Assembly (NCBI GenBank): GCA_964452185.1
Contig: CAYVKO010000004.1
Location: forward strand, 1 to 46,916
Length of the DNA: 46,916 nucleotides
From: SW-6-46-9 sp964452185
Lineage (GTDB): Bacteria > Patescibacteriota > Minisyncoccia > Phycocordibacterales > SW-6-46-9
Direction of reading: 5' to 3'
The stretch's first letter is position 1. The number at the start of each line of letters is the position of its first letter. The position numbers and the translations under genes were made by a program. Positions 24,153-31,314 of this stretch are shown piece after piece. The notes under the pieces are model-generated. The model saw only the letters and a program-made list of their open reading frames with translations. It made no database searches and was not told the origin of the DNA.

Positions 24153-26089
24153 GAGGTTTCATTATTTTTATCTTTGTCTTGTTTTGGAGTAACGCCGTGT
24201 GAGCGCAAAATAGTATCAAAGTCTTCTCGTTCAATGGTCTCATTCTCAATAAGCTCTTTGGCAATGTAGTTAAGCAGATCTTGGTGTTCGGTAAGTGTCT
24301 TTTTCGCCCGCTTTTTCGCCTCATCAATCAGTCGTGATACCTCGGCATCAATCTTAGCTGCAACATCCTGAGAGTATCGTTCATCTTCAGCTGCAACACG
24401 ACCGTACAGTGGTTGACCATCATCCGTCTCGAGTGCTATAGGACCAATTTCATCAGACATGCCGTACTTGGTAACCATAGATCGAGCTCGCTTGGTAATG
24501 GTTTTAATATCATTTGCCGGACCGGTAGTAACATCATCAAAAATCATTTGTTCGGTGACATATCCTCCAAGCGCATATGCTAGTTCATCAATAAACTCTT
24601 TTTTAGATTTAAATCGACTTTCCTCTGTTGGTAGGTTCATTGTATAACCGGCCGCTTTCCCGCGAGAGATTATAGAAACTTTGTGAACCGGATCGGCATG
24701 CTTGAGCACTGAAGACACCACGGCATGGCCCGCTTCATGATAGGCAATAAGCTTTTTCTCTTCGTCGCTGAGGAGATGACTTTCCCGCTCAGGGCCAAGC
24801 ATGACCTTCTCTATTGATTGAATAAAGTCAAACTGGCTTACCTCCTCTCGGTCATCACGAGCAGCCTGAATCGCCGCCTCATTCACCAACGATTCTAGAT
24901 CAGCGCCAGTAAAGCCAGGCGTACGTTCTGCCACCACCCGAAGATCGACATCGTCAGTGAGTGGCTTTTCTTCAGCATGGATTTCCAAAATAGATTCCCG
25001 GTCATTAATATCCGGTGTATCAACCCGTACCCGCCGGTCAAAACGACCCGGACGAAGTAGGGCCGGATCCAGTACATCAGGACGGTTTGTGGCCGCCATT
25101 ACAATCACCTTCTCGTTCGGGTCAAAACCATCCATCTCCGTAAGGATCTGGTTCAGAGTTTGCTCGCGTTCATCATTTCCGCCACCAACACCAGCACCGC
25201 GAGTACGACCAACAGCATCAATTTCATCAACAAAGATAATGGCCGGAGCGGCTTCTTTTGCCTCCTTGAACATGTCCCGGACTCGTGATGCTCCAACACC
25301 AACAAACATTTCTACAAATTCTGATCCACTAATTGAAAAGAACGGAACATTCGCCTCTCCAGCAACCGCGCGTGCCAGCAGAGTCTTACCGGTCCCGGGC
25401 TCACCCATCAAGATTACCCCCTTTGGTATTTCGGCTCCAATATCTAAAAACTTCTCCGGTGTAGATAAGAACTCAACGATTTCAGCCAGCTCTTGCTTGG
25501 CCTCCTTAACACCGGCCACATCATCAAATGTAATCTTGTCTCCCGGTTCTTCAGGGTCAATATACTTAGCGCGAGACTTGCCGAATGTAAACGGTTTCAT
25601 TCCACCAGCGCCACCACCGCCCATCTGCCGAGACAGAAACCATATAAAAGCACCGATAAACAAGATCGGGAGTAAGAATGGAGCAAGGTTTGCCAGCCAG
25701 TAACCTATTCCGGACGGGCTTTCAATCTGAACATCTACTTCAGCCAACTCCTCTGCAGTAACTCCGTAATTGGCTAATGTTTCCGTAAGGGCTGTATCTG
25801 GCTCTTTTTGAGTAACCTGATCCTTGCTTTCTCCTTCAACCGTGGCAGTTATATCCTCGCCTTCAACCACCATCTCTGTAACAGATCCTTCCTTAACGTA
25901 CGCTGCTAATTCTGAAAGAGAGATATCCTCTTCATTCTTTGTTAACTCTTGTGCCACCACGTACGCTCCGCCAATTAAAAGAAAAATGATGACGGCAGTA
26001 ATAACATTCTGCAAAAAGCTTGGGTTGTTGTCTCCGTCAGCCGGAGGTTTGTTACCTCCCTGATCTGGAGTTGGAAACTGCGGACTCAT
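24149..26089 (-). CDS. ftsH: ATP-dependent membrane zinc protease FtsH
   Basis: Membrane-bound AAA+ protease for membrane quality control and some ssrA-tagged proteins. Two membrane helices flank a short outer domain; then Walker A GEPGTGKT, Walker B IIFVDEID, SRH (ATNRPDVLDPALLRPGRFD, 19 residues) and the M41 zinc site HEAGH. Start chosen at ATG 26089 (MSPQFPTP), 10 bases after TATAAT; an upstream frame to 26110 would cover the promoter. Divergent from smpB. Confidence 0.97.
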   Translation of the reverse strand: MSPQFPTPDQGGNKPPADGDNNPSFLQNVITAVIIFLLIGGAYVVAQELTKNEEDISLSELAAYVKEGSVTEMVVEGEDITATVEGESKDQVTQKEPDTALTETLANYGVTAEELAEVDVQIESPSGIGYWLANLAPFLLPILFIGAFIWFLSRQMGGGGAGGMKPFTFGKSRAKYIDPEEPGDKITFDDVAGVKEAKQELAEIVEFLSTPEKFLDIGAEIPKGVILMGEPGTGKTLLARAVAGEANVPFFSISGSEFVEMFVGVGASRVRDMFKEAKEAAPAIIFVDEIDAVGRTRGAGVGGGNDEREQTLNQILTEMDGFDPNEKVIVMAATNRPDVLDPALLRPGRFDRRVRVDTPDINDRESILEIHAEEKPLTDDVDLRVVAERTPGFTGADLESLVNEAAIQAARDDREEVSQFDFIQSIEKVMLGPERESHLLSDEEKKLIAYHEAGHAVVSSVLKHADPVHKVSIISRGKAAGYTMNLPTEESRFKSKKEFIDELAYALGGYVTEQMIFDDVTTGPANDIKTITKRARSMVTKYGMSDEIGPIALETDDGQPLYGRVAAEDERYSQDVAAKIDAEVSRLIDEAKKRAKKTLTEHQDLLNYIAKELIENETIEREDFDTILRSHGVTPKQDKDKNNETS

Positions 26090-26099
26090 AACGATAATC

Positions 26100-26105
26100 A
26101 TTATA
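26100..26105 (-). promoter_or_regulatory. -10 box of ftsH
   Basis: TATAAT on the minus strand, 10 bases before the chosen ATG, giving a leader of about 4 bases. Only 32 bases separate it from the smpB box on the other strand. Confidence 0.55.
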
Positions 26106-26137
26106 CGCAAAAGTTGGCTAAAAGAAAATGGTAAGCC

Positions 26138-26146
26138 TGGTACAAT
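26138..26146 (+). promoter_or_regulatory. Extended -10 box of smpB
   Basis: TGGTACAAT, 11 bases before the smpB ATG; predicted leader about 5 bases. Confidence 0.55.
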
Positions 26147-26157
26147 GCCAGAAAGAC

Positions 26158-26610
26158 ATGGCTTTACTAAAAAACAAAACCGCGCACCGAGACTATAAAA
26201 TTAAGAAAAAATATGAGGCCGGAATTAAACTCTTTGGCTTCGAAGTAAAATCAGTGCGTGAAAAAAAAGGTTCACTAAAAGGAGCATACGTTGCTCCACG
26301 CGGAGGTGAGGCGTTCCTTGTAGAGGCTCATATCCCCGCCTATCAACCCGCTAACGCTCCTGAAGATTATGACAGCAACCGATCTCGAAAGCTGCTTTTG
26401 CACAAAGATGAAATCCGTGAGTTAGCCGCATATGAACGTGAAGGCGGTATTGCCATTATCCCACTTTCGATGTATAATTCCGGTGGACGAATCAAGGTAG
26501 AAATCGGTGTCGGAGAAGGTAAAAAGAAGCACGATAAACGCAAGGACATTAAAGAACGCGATATGGAAAGAGACGTTCAGCGTACCTTAAAAAGAAAATA
26601 TCAGCGCTAG
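26158..26610 (+). CDS. smpB: SsrA-binding protein SmpB
   Basis: Carries tmRNA to stalled ribosomes. OB-fold pattern typical of the family: NKTAHRDY, FEVKSVREKKGSLKGAYV, LLLHKDEI and a basic C-terminal tail (KKKHDKRKDIKERDMERD, QRTLKRKY). The ATG at 26158 gives a normal 150-residue protein; an upstream in-frame ATG at 26128 would precede the promoter box. It is followed directly by ssrA, its RNA partner. Confidence 0.96.
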   Translation: MALLKNKTAHRDYKIKKKYEAGIKLFGFEVKSVREKKGSLKGAYVAPRGGEAFLVEAHIPAYQPANAPEDYDSNRSRKLLLHKDEIRELAAYEREGGIAIIPLSMYNSGGRIKVEIGVGEGKKKHDKRKDIKERDMERDVQRTLKRKYQR

Positions 26611-26644
26611 AGCTACAAGTGTCTGTTTAAGTTGATTTTCATAC

Positions 26645-27041
26645 GGGGATGACCGGCCTCGACAGGCGCTTGCGAGCTCGTTAGTGCACACCAGCGGTCC
26701 CGATTCCGCTTTAAACTGTCGGGAACCTTATGTGCAGACAATGAAACTGAATCTGCAGGTGTAAAGTCACGCTACTTTAGCGGTTCTGACTTTGCATTCG
26801 CCTACGCGTAAATACACGCGTGAGCCGCCACGCCGTAGACACCTGATATACGACCGTGGTGATATATCATCAGGTGTAGCCGTCAGCGACTTCCTCCCGC
26901 TGACGGCGAACTAAACGAGGATCGAGACGGTGTGGTTTTGTCCACTTTAAACACACCGTCTTTAAATCCAAAAGTGGTCTATGGTGTGTAGAGTCTAGCG
27001 GGCCGCACGCCTGCACGGGGGTTCGATTCCCCCCATCTCCA
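26645..27041 (+). ncRNA. ssrA: tmRNA (ssrA)
   Basis: Rescues stalled ribosomes and tags the unfinished protein. The 5' end GGGGATGACCGGCCTCGACAGG and 3' end GGGGGTTCGATTCCCCC + CATCTCC are the tRNA-like domain halves (7-bp acceptor with one G-U). The tag frame runs from GCA at 26734 to TAA at 26809-26811: 25 residues starting A-D-N-E and ending F-A-F-A-Y-A, longer than the common 10-residue tags and ending AYA rather than LAA. Only CA follows the discriminator A, so the full CCA end is not encoded. Confidence 0.96.
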
Positions 27042-27058
27042 CAACGTAATTTAAATGA

Positions 27059-27088
27059 CAAAAGCCCACCGCTTGGTGGGCTTTCGTT
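27059..27088. terminator. Bidirectional terminator (ssrA / pilin)
   Basis: Stem AAAGCCCACC/GGTGGGCTTT with a 4-base loop. The plus strand continues TTTCGTT; the minus strand gives CTTTTGT. It separates the convergent ssrA and pilin genes. Confidence 0.75.
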
Positions 27089-27153
27089 ACTTGTTTCGTT
27101 GTAGAGGCAGAATAAAAAACAGCTGCTTGATTCAAGTTAAATTCCCAAATGAG

Positions 27154-27684
27154 TTAGAAGTTAGCGGTCTCAGAAAGAATGTAGTTAATCTGGTTTCTTC
27201 CGGATTCGTAACGCACCCTGCCGGAGTTATAACTGACTTCACCATCAATCATTTGAATATAGTCATCAACGATTTCCTGCGGTACCCAGCTTAAAGCGAT
27301 TTTTGGCATACCGTTATCAGGTCCGTTGTATGTATATGTATCCCATTGATCAGCTCCGTCAGTAAGCGACACTGGACGGCTTGGCGCCGTACTCATGTAC
27401 TCTGAAAATTCAGTATTCTCCACTAAGTCAGGCAAAAGTGGGTAATCACCCTCTCCGAAATATGACCCATCCGGCCATACCTGCTTGCCTTCAGAGACCA
27501 TGTACAAGTTAAAAGCGTTTTCAATCTGGCGAAAATCTTCAGCCATTCGCGCCACTTGCGCTTTCTGTCTTGCTCCCTGCAAACTGGATAGCACCAAGCT
27601 TGAGAGCAGGCTGATTATCGCCACCACTACCAACAGTTCTATTAGAGTGAATCCACCAAAAAGATATCCTTTCTTGTCTTGCAT
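27154..27684 (-). CDS. Type IV pilin-like protein
   Basis: A 176-residue prepilin outside the main cluster: leader of 11 residues, cleavage site G|FTLIE, hydrophobic helix, then a GspG/pilin-like domain (ARQKAQVARMAEDFRQIENAFNLYM, here a continuous helix). No cysteines, so no disulfide D-loop. TACTATAAAATC precedes the ATG, which predicts a leaderless mRNA. It depends on the distant pilD and motor genes. Confidence 0.88.
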   Translation of the reverse strand: MQDKKGYLFGGFTLIELLVVVAIISLLSSLVLSSLQGARQKAQVARMAEDFRQIENAFNLYMVSEGKQVWPDGSYFGEGDYPLLPDLVENTEFSEYMSTAPSRPVSLTDGADQWDTYTYNGPDNGMPKIALSWVPQEIVDDYIQMIDGEVSYNSGRVRYESGRNQINYILSETANF

Positions 27685-27744
27685 GATTTTATAGTATCAA
27701 ACCTAAAACTAGAACATTCCTGCTCTGCTGAAAGACGTATTGCT

Positions 27745-27918
27745 TTAGACCGAAACAACCACAATAGCCAACCCAAAAGCCATAAAAAGTACGGCTGTTA
27801 TAACAACAGGATTTATTGCATAAATTCCTTTTTCTCCTTTTACCTGCCCACAATCGTCACAGCAGTTCTTACAGCAAGGAGAATTTTTTGTTTTGTCTCC
27901 GCAATGAATACAATGCAT
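27745..27918 (-). CDS. 57-aa zinc-ribbon membrane peptide
   Basis: A small gene easy to miss. The N-terminal half holds eight cysteines in CxxC pairs (MHCIHCGD, then SPCCKNCCDDCG), like a zinc ribbon; the C-terminal half is one membrane helix (about 36-57: NPVVITAVLFMAFGLAIVVV). No Shine-Dalgarno motif. The pattern is too regular for chance, but the function is unknown. It lies between a pilin and a PBP gene. Confidence 0.6.
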   Translation of the reverse strand: MHCIHCGDKTKNSPCCKNCCDDCGQVKGEKGIYAINPVVITAVLFMAFGLAIVVVSV

Positions 27919-28011
27919 AATATTTATCTTTTCAACTATATTTTACCACTTTCTTTTACAAATTGGTTGTATAACACAATCGCTTCACCTTTCTGCGCAA
28001 GAGATGGTTCA

Positions 28012-28020
28012 TGCTACAAT
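28012..28020 (+). promoter_or_regulatory. Extended -10 box of the PBP gene
   Basis: TGCTACAAT, identical to the gatC box, 17 bases before the ATG. Confidence 0.55.
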
Positions 28021-28037
28021 TCAAAATGTAATTACTT

Positions 28038-29033
28038 ATGAGTAGTACCTCAAAAGATAATCGATTTGCTTCCAAGGGCGTACGTTTTTTACTGCAGCTT
28101 GTTATTATTGTTGGGATTGCTTTAGTAGCCACCAATCTCGCTTCCAAGGCCGCCTTCCTTGAAGAGCCTCCAAGCCGAACCATTGACACAAACACGTCCT
28201 TCTGGGAAAAGAACAAAGAGGCTGGCAATAACGACAACCAGGGTATAGCTCGTGCTGACACCAAACTAGAAGAATCTGCAGAAATAACTGTATCTACCTC
28301 CCCACCTAAAGTTGACGCTTCGTCTTACATTGTTGCCGATCTTGAAACCAGTCAGGTATTGGCAAAGAAACACCCAGACACTCCTCGAGCAATAGCCTCA
28401 ATTACAAAGCTAATGACTGCAGTTGTCGCCGATGAAACCATGTCAGGAGATGACGTCGTACCGATCAGCAGCAATGCTGTAAACACTGAAGGGCAGGCTG
28501 GTGGGCTAGAAGCTGGAGAACGCCTCACCCTGCAAACTCTTTACTATCCGCTACTTCTGGAATCTTCTAATGATGCTGCCGCAGCTATTGCAGAACACCG
28601 CGGTAAGCGACGATTCTTGAACTTAATGAACCGCAAAGCATTGGCGTTGGGGATGGGCTCAACACAGTTTGCTGACCCAAGTGGTCTTTCAGCAAACAAC
28701 ACCGCCAGTGTTCGTGACTTGTTTCGTCTAAGTCGTTATATTTACGAGAAAAAACCATTCATCTTTGATATTACAAGCCGTCTACAAGAAACCGCACCGC
28801 AAGAAGATTCTGACAGCCTTAGAACCTTTAGCAACAACAATCCGTTAAAGGAGCAGCAAAGTTTTGTCGGGGGTAAAAATGGTTATACTGATGTTGCTAA
28901 ACACACCTTGCTTTCTGTATTTTCCGTACCGGCAAACCAAACCCGGCATGCAGTGGCTGTAATTGTGCTTGGATCGGATAGTCATGTAGATGATACGCGA
29001 AAACTACTTTCTTGGTTACAGCACTCTATCTAG
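28038..29033 (+). CDS. D-alanyl-D-alanine carboxypeptidase-like PBP
   Basis: Peptidase S11 family, trims peptidoglycan stem peptides outside the membrane. N-terminal membrane anchor (15-34), a linker, then motifs S121-I-T-K124 (SxxK) and S176-S-N178 (SxN). The third motif reads K280-N-G282 instead of KTG. The GxxxGLxxxNxxS-like region (DPSGLSANNTAS) is intact. 331 residues with no C-terminal amphipathic anchor. Confidence 0.9.
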   Translation: MSSTSKDNRFASKGVRFLLQLVIIVGIALVATNLASKAAFLEEPPSRTIDTNTSFWEKNKEAGNNDNQGIARADTKLEESAEITVSTSPPKVDASSYIVADLETSQVLAKKHPDTPRAIASITKLMTAVVADETMSGDDVVPISSNAVNTEGQAGGLEAGERLTLQTLYYPLLLESSNDAAAAIAEHRGKRRFLNLMNRKALALGMGSTQFADPSGLSANNTASVRDLFRLSRYIYEKKPFIFDITSRLQETAPQEDSDSLRTFSNNNPLKEQQSFVGGKNGYTDVAKHTLLSVFSVPANQTRHAVAVIVLGSDSHVDDTRKLLSWLQHSI

Positions 29034-29053
29034 TTGCTTTTAGAGCCCTTATA

Positions 29054-29062
29054 TGGTATAAA
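29054..29062 (+). promoter_or_regulatory. Extended -10 box of infC-rpmI-rplT
   Basis: TGGTATAAA, 35 bases before the infC GTG. Confidence 0.45.
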
Positions 29063-29097
29063 TATATACGCTTATACGATTTAATCGCTCTTTTTAC

Positions 29098-29604
29098 GTG
29101 GCAAATATCAACACTCGAGCCAACGAAGAAATAAAAACTAAAAAAGTTCGTGTCATTGATCCTGATGGCGAGAATATTGGTGTTAAACCAACAGAAGAAG
29201 CACGTGAACTTGCTCGCGAACACGATCTTGACCTTGTCGAGGTGGCCCCGAAAGCAAGCCCGCCTGTCGCCAAGATTATTGACTTTGGCAAGTACAAGTA
29301 TGAACAGCAGAAAAAACAAAAAGCGTCAAAGTCAAAACAAGTTGAAACAAAAACCGTTCAGGTAAAAATTGGCACAAGCGAGCACGATCTCGAACTGAAA
29401 GCAAACAGAGCGTCCGACTGGCTTGATGAAGGGCATCGAGTAAAACTAGAATTATATCTTCGTGGTCGAGCCAAAAGTCTCGGTAGAGACTTTCACCGGG
29501 AGCGATTAGATCGATTCCTGAAGTTCCTTTCTACCGACTACAAGATTACTCAAGAGCCGGAAAAAGGGCCGAAAGGGTTAAACATGATGTTAGAACCAAA
29601 GTAA
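29098..29604 (+). CDS. infC: Translation initiation factor IF-3
   Basis: Binds the 30S subunit and checks initiator tRNA. The N-domain (RANEEIKTKKVRVIDPDGENIGV), the linker (DFGKYKYEQQKKQK) and C-domain (VKIGTSEHDLELKANRASDWL, GRAKSLGRDFH) are clear. The C-domain has the family's basic residues. Start codon is GTG; many bacteria use the rare AUU for autoregulation. First gene of infC-rpmI-rplT. Confidence 0.96.
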   Translation: MANINTRANEEIKTKKVRVIDPDGENIGVKPTEEARELAREHDLDLVEVAPKASPPVAKIIDFGKYKYEQQKKQKASKSKQVETKTVQVKIGTSEHDLELKANRASDWLDEGHRVKLELYLRGRAKSLGRDFHRERLDRFLKFLSTDYKITQEPEKGPKGLNMMLEPK

Positions 29605-29615
29605 TCACTTTCACT

Positions 29616-29807
29616 ATGAGCAAGAAAACAAACAAAGCACTCAAAAAACGTCTAAAAACAACAAAAAATGGTAAGGTTAAGGCTCGTCGTGGCGGGAACA
29701 ACCACTTCAATACTAAAATGAGCGGTGAAGACAAGCAGAAGAAAAAGCGAATGCAAGACTTTGACTTGAAGCAGAAAGATAAAGATCGCTTTCTTCCCCA
29801 CTCCTAA
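29616..29807 (+). CDS. rpmI: Ribosomal protein L35
   Basis: 63 residues, divergent from typical L35 but with the right size, high charge (KKRLKTTKNGKVKARRGGNNHF) and place between infC and rplT. Eleven bases follow infC. The family's N-terminal PKMKTH is replaced by SKKTNKA. Confidence 0.88.
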   Translation: MSKKTNKALKKRLKTTKNGKVKARRGGNNHFNTKMSGEDKQKKKRMQDFDLKQKDKDRFLPHS

Positions 29808-29832
29808 AATCTTTTAATATACGTTATATATT

Positions 29833-30177
29833 ATGCCGAGAGTTAAACGAGGAAAAACTAAAAATAAAAAGCGCAAGCGGATTCTTAAGAAGACAAAAGG
29901 ATACCGTCATCGACAAAGCACTCACAAACGTGCTGCCAAAGAGGCACTTACACACGCCGGTCGGAATGCATACCGAGATCGTAAGCGAAAGAAACGGGAA
30001 ATGCGCCGGAAGTGGCAGGTTATCATCAATGCTGCACTCAGCGATCACGATCTTTCTTACTCTCGGTTCATTCACCTACTCAAAGAGAATGATATAGAAC
30101 TTAACAGAAAGACGCTTGCTCACTTTGCCAAACACCAACCGAACGCTTTTGATGCTGTAGTAAACACAGTTAGTTAA
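29833..30177 (+). CDS. rplT: Ribosomal protein L20
   Basis: 114 residues with the basic N-terminal extension (PRVKRGKTKNKKRKRILKK) and the family core (GRNAYRDRKRKKREMRRKW, ALSDHDLSYSRFIHLL). An early 23S assembly protein. TTATATATT directly precedes the ATG, so an internal promoter is possible. Confidence 0.96.
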   Translation: MPRVKRGKTKNKKRKRILKKTKGYRHRQSTHKRAAKEALTHAGRNAYRDRKRKKREMRRKWQVIINAALSDHDLSYSRFIHLLKENDIELNRKTLAHFAKHQPNAFDAVVNTVS

Positions 30178-30200
30178 TCCTCAGCTAATAAAAAGACAGG

Positions 30201-30620
30201 CTACTCTGACTCGCCGCTCGGCGAGTTTTTGTTATTACTAAGCCCCAACACCAGCCCCCACCCCAAAGCGGCTCCTGCTAAGCCAAAAACAATATCAGAA
30301 GAGGTCTCAGCACTGACACCCGCATCGTTTGTTAAATCAAATATAAGCTCAAACGCTTCCCACGACAGAATGACAGCGAGAGTAAAAGAAAAGATGGCTG
30401 CAAGCATTCCCATACTCAGTGACTGAAAAGGCGCCAAGTTTGTGTACGTGGCAATAAGAATGTACGCAAATAAGCCGACCACAAATCCTCCGAGTATATG
30501 CATCGGAATATCCACCCAAGGATAGTGGTAGTACCACGCCAAACGGATAGATAAATCATGAAGCGTAGCAAGAAGAAATGAAGCGATGAATAAAGATGTT
30601 ATCAGTGTTCTTGAATGCAT
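30201..30620 (-). CDS. Small integral membrane protein (VanZ/DUF2238-like)
   Basis: 139 residues with four predicted membrane helices (about 5-25, 38-58, 68-90, 107-125). Conserved-looking polar residues sit in or near the membrane: DIPMHILGG, SWEAFEL, SSDIVFG. The layout recalls VanZ-like and DUF2238-type proteins, but I cannot name the function. Its last codons overlap the rplT terminator on the other strand, and it starts just after the terminator of the 6S-like RNA. Confidence 0.65.
   Translation of the reverse strand: MHSRTLITSLFIASFLLATLHDLSIRLAWYYHYPWVDIPMHILGGFVVGLFAYILIATYTNLAPFQSLSMGMLAAIFSFTLAVILSWEAFELIFDLTNDAGVSAETSSDIVFGLAGAALGWGLVLGLSNNKNSPSGESE
30209..30230 (+). terminator. 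Terminator of infC-rpmI-rplT
   Basis: Stem ACTCGCC/GGCGAGT with loop GCTC, followed by TTTTG. It lies inside the last codons of the convergent membrane protein gene. Confidence 0.85.
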
Positions 30621-30626
30621 AGATAT

Positions 30627-30660
30627 AAAAATCCGCCCCTAAAGCTAAAGTCCAGGGACG
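30627..30660 (-). terminator. Intrinsic terminator of the 6S-like RNA
   Basis: Minus strand: stem CGTCCCT/AGGGGCG (one G-U), a 13-base loop, then GATTTTT. Confidence 0.75.
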
Positions 30661-30807
30661 AAGATTTATGAGGTCACGATGAGAAATTGAAACCCAAGGA
30701 TTCCAAGTGGGTGCCCGCAGCAGTAAATCCCCGAACAAATCAGCGAATCTACGCGATATTGAGCTCCCTGATAAGTGTGTTGAGGATTCATTTCTTTGCG
30801 TGACCTC
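30627..30807 (-). ncRNA. Structured RNA, probable 6S-like
   Basis: A monocistronic RNA of about 180 bases. The closing stem GAGGTCACG (30807-30799) pairs with CGTGACCTC (30678-30670) over 9 perfect bp, then continues through small internal loops (AGAAAT/ATTTCT, GAA/TTC, CC/GG). Next is a wide central bubble with a small 3'-side hairpin (ACCCA/TGGGT) and an apical stem (GTAGAT/ATTTAC). This is the layout of 6S RNA, which mimics an open promoter and binds RNA polymerase. A -35/-10 pair places the transcription start at 30807, the first base of the stem, and a terminator ends it. Sequence identity to known 6S RNAs is not established. Confidence 0.6.
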
Positions 30808-30813
30808 ACCTTT

Positions 30814-30842
30814 ATCCTAAATTGCTATATCCCGAAACGCAA
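30814..30842 (-). promoter_or_regulatory. Promoter of the 6S-like RNA
   Basis: TTGCGT (30842-30837), a 17-base spacer and TAGGAT (30819-30814) on the minus strand. Six bases separate the -10 from the predicted start at 30807. Confidence 0.6.
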
Positions 30843-30857
30843 GAGGTTTTCGCAGAT

Positions 30858-30924
30858 TCACACAGACTTTGACAATTCGTCAATATCTAAGCTCTGGATT
30901 TGCAGTTTACTTTTAAGCGTCTGA
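30858..30924 (-). CDS. C-terminal tail after the gap (uncertain gene)
   Basis: After the N run one minus frame reads QTLKSKLQIQSLDIDELSKSV then TGA. It could be the end of ndk or of another gene lost in the gap; it does not resemble a usual Ndk C-terminus. Another frame stops after 11 codons. The true frame is unknown. Confidence 0.25.
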
Positions 30925-31024
30925 NNNNNNNNNNNNNNNNNNNNNNNNNNNNNNNNNNNNNNNNNNNNNNNNNNNNNNNNNNNNNNNNNNNNNNNNNNNN
31001 NNNNNNNNNNNNNNNNNNNNNNNN
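30925..31024. other. Assembly gap (100 N)
   Basis: Exactly 100 N cutting ndk after residue 71. At least about 220 bases of ndk should be missing. Confidence 0.95.
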
Positions 31025-31237
31025 TGCCTGCATATAGCTTTTTAGATTCTCAAAAAACGGCTTGTCGGCGTGATGGGAGTAGTGCTCTTCAAGCGTTCCT
31101 TCATCTAAAGCCTCCATCTTCATGCCGATTATCTTCAATCCTTTTCGCTCAAAACGATGGGTTATTTCGCCAAGCAAGCCACGATGAACCGCATCCGGTT
31201 TGATAATAATCAGAGTTTGTTCTTCGTCTTCGTGCAT
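31025..31237 (-). CDS. ndk: Nucleoside diphosphate kinase, N-terminal part
   Basis: Balances NTP pools by moving phosphate between nucleotides. The first 71 residues match Ndk: TLIIIKPDAVHRGLLGEI, RFERKGLKIIGMKM, then HYSHHADKPFFENLKSYM. The catalytic histidine (NxxHGSD) lies in the gap. A TGTTATAAT box stands upstream. Confidence 0.93.
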
Positions 31238-31280
31238 GTGTTTATATACAGTTACCCAATAATCTTCTCAAGTGGTAGGT

Positions 31281-31289
31281 ATTATAACA
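31281..31289 (-). promoter_or_regulatory. Extended -10 box of ndk
   Basis: TGTTATAAT on the minus strand; leader about 37 bases. Confidence 0.55.
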
Positions 31290-31314
31290 GCTATTTGGCG
31301 CAAGAGTTGTAATG

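Noticed and set aside
24957..25703. A 248-codon open frame on the plus strand
   Set aside because: It lies fully antisense to the ATPase core of ftsH and its translation (Ser/Arg-rich, no domain) is what an antisense frame of a conserved gene gives.
30627..30807. RNase P RNA or SRP RNA identity for the structured RNA
   Set aside because: It lacks the RNase P signature (GAGGAAAGUCC-type) and the SRP GGAAG-type loop, and is too short for RNase P.
30670..30807. The structured RNA read on the plus strand
   Set aside because: On the plus strand no T-run follows the stem, while the minus strand has both promoter and terminator.
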